Origin: Terana coerulea
Lineage: Eukaryota; Basidiomycota; Agaricomycetes; Polyporales; Phanerochaetaceae
Direction: 5' to 3'
Length of the DNA: 64,000 nucleotides
Assembly (NCBI GenBank): GCA_024811115.1
Contig: JAKOGH010000776.1
Location: 62,001 to 126,000 of the forward strand
In this document: positions 61,101-64,000 of the stretch, one piece after another
Numbering within the stretch: position 1 is the stretch's first letter
Layout: each line of letters opens with the position of its first letter
Translations under genes and position numbers: made by a program
Notes under the pieces: model-generated
The model's input: the letters and a program-made list of their open reading frames with translations, nothing else
What the model was told of the DNA's origin: nothing
Databases searched by the model: none

Positions 61101-62509
61101 CGCATAGCTCTCGTCGCATGGCCCCGTGAGGTGGCAGTTCGCGTGCGCGAGCCCGAGGCCGAAGCCATATTCGCTCGCGACCGTTTCGAGCACCGCAACC
61201 TTCTGTGCGTCAGTGCCTTTGAGCTCGGCGGCGCACAGGCTCGCTTTGCTGTACTTGTGTTCAAGGAGGTACACAATCTTCTCGGGCGCATCATAGACCC
61301 CTCCATCCTTCTTCCACACGCGAAAGATCCGGCGCAGCTCCTCCAGGAGATACGTCTGCGAGGAGAGCGATGGACGCAGGGCGTGCGTGGTGTGTATGAG
61401 GTTGTAGGAGAGCGCAAGACGATACCCGCTTGTGACGGGTTTGATTTCGTGGGTGACGTCGGTGTACCATGCGAGGACGCTGGTGTCGAACCAACTGTTC
61501 GGGCTGCAGTCGTATGTTGAAGAGGTCTCACCATGTGACAGATATGCGACACCGCCGGTATATGGGGATGGTAGGATAATGACGATGGTGGCAAACATGC
61601 CTTTTACTTTCTCTGTGCTGCATGCTGTTAGCCGCAGTGCCCCTCCAAAGCTGTCCAGTAAACGTACTCTACGTGCGGTAGAAAGCTGATGAGCACATGA
61701 GCAAGAGCACGATCGCACACCGGAGTAGAACGTACTGAGAGCCAGTCTCATACAGCAAGAGCTTGTACAGCTCGCAGCGTGGCTTGCTGGTATCGTAGTC
61801 GACTCCCAACTCTTGACAAACCTCCTTGACAGCACGGTCGAGGAATGCTTTCCACTTCGGGTTACGAAAGGTGACCTACAACCAGGTGAGTAGCATGTTG
61901 CATGTAACACGACTTTCAAAATGACCTTACCATACCAGCATCCAACTCCCAAGTATCACGGATCTCTCTGTCCACGACTGTACGATCTCCCTTGCCAAAC
62001 GGCGCCAGCCTACATTGCGACTTGATGACTTCGGCTTCTCTTGGGTTCAGCGGAAGGCCGATGAGGCCCAAGCCAGCGAGATTCAACCCCGGATTTGGGG
62101 CGTCTTTGTACGAGCGATGAAACGAGAAGTCTCCGACATACTCTGCCCCTTCCAATGCTTCTTCTAGGTCTTGCTGAGAGCGCGGTTGGCGTTATTTTGT
62201 CGTGACAGATAAAGTATTGTGACTTACCCGGACATCAGCAGAATCACCTTCGTCTTCGGACTCTTCCTCCTCCTCTTCAGACCCTTCCTCTTCGTCACCA
62301 GGTTCTTCCTCTTTCTCGCCTTCTTCGTCTACCTCCATATCTCCGGCATGTTGTTGCTCGAGGTGGAGGAACGGTTGCGGTACTGGCGGTACTGGAGGGT
62401 ATGGGATTGGAGGATATGGCATGGGATGGTAGCCAAAGGGATACACTAGGATCGCATTACCGTATTGGTCTAAATGATAGTCGGGCATAGGAAAACCTGG
62501 CCCGTCCAT
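58154..62509 (-). CDS. Ox11: 2OG-Fe(II) dioxygenase paralogue, ligands intact, full tail
   Basis: Start 62509 (MDGPGFPMPDYHLDQYGN). Its first exon is unusual: Pro/Tyr-rich (YPPIPYPPVPPVPQP), then strongly acidic (EEGSEEEEEESEDEG). N-module APNPGLNLAGLGLIGLPLN; microexon 61668-61685 gives FLPHV plus part of Asp. The main exon has TEKVKGMFATIVIILPS, THEIKPVTSGYRLALSYNL and KGTDAQKVAVLETVASEYGF. Late exons (58511-59218 and 59232-59849 are open) carry WTCPCEPCSAARTFM, IGATTRKHVEQNL, DEAELKRLLGPQYDRI and the ending PPAKRRRMVVYDPKDVIDLT. One frame break near 60955: MTIE should lead to HFVDLEGNLI, consistent with one surplus G. Probably a nuclear dioxygenase; the N-terminal extension may bring its own partner. 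Substrate unknown. Confidence 0.82.
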
Positions 62510-63018
62510 TGTGGTCGCTGGCGGGCAATTTTGCAGGAGAGTAAGAAGGCTCGCCTTACGAGCTATCAATATAGCTCAGAGATGATATTTTCTCAATCAA
62601 GAGCTCGACAAAGTGCGGGAATTGCAATGTGGCATTATCTCAGTGGCGGTGGTGAGAGTGGAAAGACGACAGCGCGAGTCGGCTCGGAGTCGCGACTGTG
62701 ACGGTCACAGAACGGCGCGGTCTCGTGACAAAGTGGGAGGATGCTGCCTTGTTCCCACGACCTAAATATTGTCTTCGTGGCGTTTGCTTCCAAATTTCGC
62801 TGTCGACGCACATTCATACTAGTTCCGGCAGCATATATGGATTTTGCTAATAGTACAGCATTTCGCCACGCACATGTCGCGACGGCTCTTCGAGACGATT
62901 CACCCAGGACTACTCTTACAATCTCTCAGTTCACGATACACTACGAGGGCACCTGCGGGATTTCCAGAAATATCTCCTACTTCGCAGTGGTAGTACTATG
63001 AAAGATGCTCTGAACGGC
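62510..63018. promoter_or_regulatory. Ox11 upstream region with GTCAC cluster
   Basis: Three GTGAC/GTCAC boxes within 45 bp (62695-62735), including CGCGGTCTCGTGAC, the reverse complement of the 14-mer found between Ox4 and Ox5. No gene seen in the rest up to the secreted-protein gene. Confidence 0.5.
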
Positions 63019-63409
63019 TCAGTCGCCGGGGCAAGCAACATAAGCAGAGCGAAGCTTGGTTGCGCCCTGCAGCCAACAAGCGGAGCCGTAGCCCTGGCCG
63101 GTCTGAGACGCCGAAGTGCAGCCGTTCTCGTTGTGGATGGTGACGCGATAGTTGCTACCAACGTTGCTGAATTGAACGGCACCGAAGTCTGTGGCATGCT
63201 AGTCAGCACATGGTCTAGAGCGTGGACAGGACCGACGAGCGATGTTTGGGGGTTTGAAACTCACCGCCGGGCGGGTCGTAGCACTGGTTGCAGTTTCCGT
63301 TGTACGTGTCTTGGGCACTGTCGCAAGCCTTGTCGGCGTAGAACTGCACGGTAGCGGCTTGGACGGCCACGACAAGAAGCAGGGAGGTGAAGACAGAGGA
63401 GAGCTTCAC
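63019..63409 (-). CDS. Small secreted cysteine-rich protein
   Basis: Two exons, 63265-63409 and 63019-63188, splice exactly (phase 1, completing an Asp codon) to 104 residues. The N-terminus is a signal peptide (MKLSSVFTSLLLVVAVQA). The mature part (about 86 residues) has six cysteines (KACDS, GNCNQC, NGCTS, SACWL, VACPG), a number that would allow three disulfides, and beta-rich text such as VQFSNVGSNYRVTIHN. Small secreted Cys-rich proteins are common in basidiomycetes and often of unknown role; no known effector or hydrophobin spacing is present. A TATA-like box (AATATAAG) lies about 130 bp upstream at 63535-63545. No frame break. Confidence 0.8.
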
Positions 63410-64000
63410 TGCACGGTGAGAATGATGGTCAGTGGATGTGGTGTATGATGAGTGAAATAGGGTACTCGCTGCCGAATGTTCGGGGTAGTTTGAAGCAGAG
63501 CTGCGAGCTGAGTGAAGTGCATGCAGTTCGAGCTCTTATATTGTCTCTGGAATTAAGATTCAAGGGTAGCGTCAGCCATCGAATGCGCCCAAATATGCTT
63601 CAACATGGAGAAACTATGCGTAATGCCTAGAGCTTCAATTTGTGAACCAGAACTCTTAATTAGGTCCAAAAACCTTGGCACGCTGCACAGCAGGGTTAAC
63701 CACAGGTATTGCACTGTCTTAGCTGTTAAGTACGGAAAGCATATTCCAGACACGTCAGTGTGTAAATGACTTAGATATCGCAAGACCACATACGTGAACA
63801 TTTATTTGGTCCAAAATGCAACCAGGTTTGGCGCAAGTAACCTACGAGCACCAAAGAACCAGGCAAGGAGCGCTGGCCTGTACAAAGCAGTAAGCAAGCT
63901 TGTCGGCAATGGAGATGGAGTGAATAGTCTCAACGCCCGCACACACGGGGTCGCTTTGTTCTGCGATGCGGAGTATCCACTATTGACAGAGAGATTGAAC
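63410..64000. other. Upstream region and window end, no further gene seen
   Basis: Holds the promoter of the secreted-protein gene. The last 450 bp show no supported exon. Confidence 0.4.

Noticed and set aside
10682..62509. TET/JBP-type DNA-modifying oxygenases, which are expanded with transposons in basidiomycetes
   Set aside because: The motif order and text around HVD and KPITSGYR follow the prolyl-hydroxylase-like pattern, and I see no linked transposase or chromodomain. A structural comparison would settle it.
1..64000. tRNA, rRNA, CRISPR arrays, biosynthetic cluster enzymes
   Set aside because: No B-box-like tRNA signature, no rRNA text, no regularly spaced repeats and no synthase or P450 genes were found on reading.

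Overview
The window looks like nuclear DNA of a filamentous basidiomycete, probably an Agaricomycete. Genes are dense, introns are short (about 50-70 nt, GT..AG) and numerous, and the housekeeping genes (verprolin/WIP, ER protein disulfide isomerase, MAPEG microsomal glutathione transferase, F-box protein, small secreted Cys-rich protein) are of fungal type. No rRNA, tRNA, CRISPR or bacterial operon structure was seen.

Layout. 0-8 kb: a multi-TM protein with a long disordered tail, verprolin, an empty 1.5 kb stretch and PDI. 8-10 kb: an F-box protein on the minus strand. 10.7-62.5 kb: an array of eleven paralogues (Ox1 to Ox11 here) of a large multi-exon protein. Its core is a prolyl-4-hydroxylase-like 2-oxoglutarate/Fe(II) dioxygenase fold. 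Embedded in the array are a MAPEG gene (16.3 kb), an unrecognised gene X (17.8 kb) with a decayed 3' copy at 28.3 kb, a small helical-bundle gene resembling fungal MLKL-type N-terminal domains (25.5-26.3 kb) and a 154-bp MITE with a 9-bp target duplication (27.7 kb). A small secreted protein gene lies at 63 kb.

A full-length Ox protein has six parts: a short unique first exon ending in an Arg codon; an N-module (APNP..L..LG..GLPLS.R.AE); a jelly-roll core with H-x-D and a distal H..(10)..R; a long helical region; a W-x-C-x-C-x-x-C motif followed by an FL/H..E..L block; and a tail with a basic nuclear-localisation-type cluster ending in [DN]-[VI]-[IV]-D-L-[TS], which looks like a SUMO-interacting motif. 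The iron-binding HxD sits on an 18-nt microexon. Ox1, 3, 4, 6, 8 and 11 keep all iron and 2OG ligands. Ox5, 7, 9 and 10 have lost them, and Ox2 lacks the catalytic half and is fused behind a signal peptide/TM segment. Two dead copies lie head-to-head with live ones (Ox4/Ox5 and Ox8/Ox9). Most promoters carry dense GTCAC/GTGAC clusters, so the array may be co-regulated.

Caution: single-base indels, often in homopolymers, break the frame of almost every gene, including PDI and MAPEG. I read most of these as uncorrected sequence errors. In-frame stop substitutions and an internal deletion in Ox5, and three stops in Ox9, look like real decay. All gene models are by eye; only those with exact exon sums are firm.
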